Shown here: one piece after another, positions 5,939-7,046 of the stretch
Layout of the letters: each line of letters begins with the position of its first letter
Position numbering within the stretch: position 1 is the first letter of the stretch
Origin: Bacillota bacterium
GTDB lineage: Bacteria; Bacillota; Sulfobacillia; Symbiobacteriales; Symbiobacteriaceae
Direction of reading: 5' to 3'
Assembly (NCBI GenBank): GCA_028287415.1
Contig: JAQBPS010000551.1
Location: 1-7,046 of the forward strand
Length of the DNA stretch: 7,046 bases
The notes under the pieces: generated by a model
Told to the model about the DNA's origin: nothing
What the model saw: the letters and a program-made list of their open reading frames with translations, nothing else
Databases searched by the model: none
Made by a program: the position numbers and the translations under genes

Positions 5939-6928
5939 CTAACCCCCGATCCCATGCATGACGCGCAGGGTATAGTCGGACTCGGTGTCGCTGAAGTTGT
6001 GCTCCCGCGGCTTCTTGAGAATCGCATCCGACATGAGCGCCACGAGTTCCTCGACCGGGCGCTGCGGATCGCGCAGGACCGGCTTCAGGTCAACCTCATG
6101 GACGTGACCGAGGCAGGGGTTGATCTTACCGTCGGCGGAAAGGCGAATCCGGTTGCACTCGCCGCAGAAGCATTCGGTGACGGCGGAGATGAACCCGACC
6201 GTGCCCTTGGCCCCGGGAATGCGCCAGTACTTGGCCGGACCATTGCCCTTGATGCCCTCGCGGACCGGCTCCAGATCCTCAAACTCGCCCATGAGGCGCT
6301 CACGCATCTCAGCGGCGGGCACAAGGTTATCCCACGTGAACTGATACGCCTCCGAGAAGGGCATCACCTCGATGTACCGCACGTGGATCGGCCGGTCTAC
6401 GGACAGCCGGGCCATGTCTGCGATCTCGTCGTCGTTCCAGCCCCGGATCACGACCATGTTCAGCTTGACCGGCTCCATGCCCAGCTCCAGGGCGGCGTCC
6501 ACCGCCTCAAAGATCGGGCCGGGGTCGCCGTACAGGCGGGCCATCTTCTTGAACCGGTCCGGCTGAAGGGTATCGAGCGAGAAGTTGACCCGGTCCAAAC
6601 CCGCGGCCTTCAGATCCTTCGCCATCGGGGCGAAGAGCAGGCCGTTGGTCGAGAGCGACACGTCCTTGATGCCCAGGGGCTTCAGCTGGGCGAGAAAGTC
6701 TACCAGGCCCGGGCGCACCAGCGGCTCACCGCCGGTGATCCGAATCTTGTCGATGCCCAGGCCGATCCCGGCCTTGATCACGTGCAGCAACTCATCGTAC
6801 GAAAGGTATTCGTCACGGGGGCGGAGCTGGACGCCCTGCAGCGGCATGCAGTAGACACACCGGAAGTTGCAACGGTCGGTGACCGAGACCCGCATGTAGT
6901 TAATCTTTCTGCCCCACTGGTCGATCAC
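5939..6928 (-). CDS. moaA: GTP 3',8-cyclase MoaA (radical SAM)
   Basis: MoaA uses two [4Fe-4S] clusters and S-adenosylmethionine to cyclise GTP to 3',8-cyclo-7,8-dihydro-GTP, the first step of molybdenum cofactor synthesis. Numbering from GTG 6928 (329 residues), the N-terminal radical-SAM cluster motif is C20, C24, C27 ([11 protein letters not shown]), followed by TGGEPL at 65-70 for SAM binding. The C-terminal cluster motif is C255, C258 and C272 (C-x2-C-x13-C), with the GTP-contacting arginines in CNRIRL between them. The protein ends in the conserved Gly-Gly tail (GIGG) needed for activity. All key residues are intact. Two starts are possible. GTG 6937 gives 332 residues and a GTGA overlap with the preceding stop but has no room for a ribosome site. 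GTG 6928 has GAGGGG 8 bases upstream and opens [18 protein letters not shown], like other MoaA proteins, so I prefer it. It sits mid-operon, before moaC. Confidence 0.96.
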   Translation of the reverse strand: MIDQWGRKINYMRVSVTDRCNFRCVYCMPLQGVQLRPRDEYLSYDELLHVIKAGIGLGIDKIRITGGEPLVRPGLVDFLAQLKPLGIKDVSLSTNGLLFAPMAKDLKAAGLDRVNFSLDTLQPDRFKKMARLYGDPGPIFEAVDAALELGMEPVKLNMVVIRGWNDDEIADMARLSVDRPIHVRYIEVMPFSEAYQFTWDNLVPAAEMRERLMGEFEDLEPVREGIKGNGPAKYWRIPGAKGTVGFISAVTECFCGECNRIRLSADGKINPCLGHVHEVDLKPVLRDPQRPVEELVALMSDAILKKPREHNFSDTESDYTLRVMHGIGG

Positions 6929-6933
6929 ATGGC

Positions 6934-7046
6934 TCACCCCTCACTTAAGTTTGGCTCAACCCGGCGGGTCCGGCCTGCCTCCCGGACATCGTAACCGCCC
7001 AGTTCGGCAACCGCCTGCTGAAAGGCCGGTGAGCGGACCAGGCCCA
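6934..7046 (-). CDS. 3' end of a gene upstream of moaA, probably a MoeA/PBP-like (molybdate-related) protein
   Basis: Only the last 36 codons are inside the window, running from 7044 to a TGA at 6936-6934. The visible tail contains SPAFQQAVAELGGYD followed by a TG-like AGRTRRV segment. The pattern SPxF...V..LGGYD...(T/A)G is what I associate with the C-terminus of the periplasmic-binding-protein-like domain found fused to MoeA or to helix-turn-helix regulators in molybdenum loci. The reading frame is preferred over the other two because it ends exactly at the moaA start (GTGA at 6937-6934) and looks like folded protein; the other frames are low-complexity or stop elsewhere. The operon order would then be this gene, moaA, moaC. 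The frame is likely; the family is a moderate-confidence guess from a short tail. Confidence 0.6.
   Translation of the reverse strand, partial: GLVRSPAFQQAVAELGGYDVREAGRTRRVEPNLSEG

Noticed and set aside
5735..6994. Long + strand open frame (419 codons) across moaA and moaC
   Set aside because: It is antisense to two well-identified genes with intact motifs, and arises because third-position GC bias removes stops on the opposite strand. The product resembles no family and lacks a sensible start site.
6938..7046. Moco riboswitch upstream of moaA
   Set aside because: The available upstream bases are better explained as the coding 3' end of another gene reaching directly to the moaA start, leaving no leader for a riboswitch.
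1..7046. CRISPR array, tRNA, rRNA, insertion sequence or phage attachment site
   Set aside because: I saw no regularly spaced long repeats, cloverleaf, rRNA signature, transposase or terminal inverted repeats anywhere in the window.

Overview
The window comes from a GC-rich bacterial chromosome with strong Shine-Dalgarno sites; one is a nine-base match (AAGGAGGTG) to the 16S rRNA 3' end. This, and the style of the MoaA and MoaC proteins, suggest a high-GC Firmicute of the Symbiobacterium/Moorella sort. The lineage guess is inference and weak; no rRNA or other phylogenetic marker is present.

Layout. Left (1-4312, + strand): two tightly coupled genes. The first encodes an unrecognised 198-residue protein. 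The second encodes a 1237-residue Rad50/SMC-like ATPase with a CPLC zinc-hook motif in the middle of its coiled coil and an unusual N-terminal extension of about 190 residues. Their stop and start codons overlap (TGATG). This pair is the most interesting part of the window. Its architecture (small partner plus SMC-like ATPase) resembles the ABC-three-component/Lamassu-type conflict systems, but no effector is visible and the left edge cuts off whatever lies upstream. A 91-bp gap with two hairpins separates it from a convergent gene. Middle (4404-5180, - strand): a six-helix membrane protein of unknown function. Next (5181-5445): an intergenic region with a candidate promoter for the membrane gene and a candidate small RNA on the + strand, made of a 17-bp hairpin with a C-rich loop followed by a strong intrinsic terminator. 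Right (5446-7046, - strand): part of a molybdenum cofactor operon, comprising the 3' end of a gene resembling a MoeA/PBP-like protein, then moaA, then moaC.

MoaA and MoaC act in sequence: MoaA (radical SAM) turns GTP into 3',8-cyclo-7,8-dihydro-GTP, and MoaC converts that to cyclic pyranopterin monophosphate, the first stable intermediate of molybdopterin synthesis. Both keep all the catalytic residues I could check. The ATPase pair has no evident link to this pathway and may be an accessory (defence or DNA-maintenance) module beside housekeeping genes; that role is inference.
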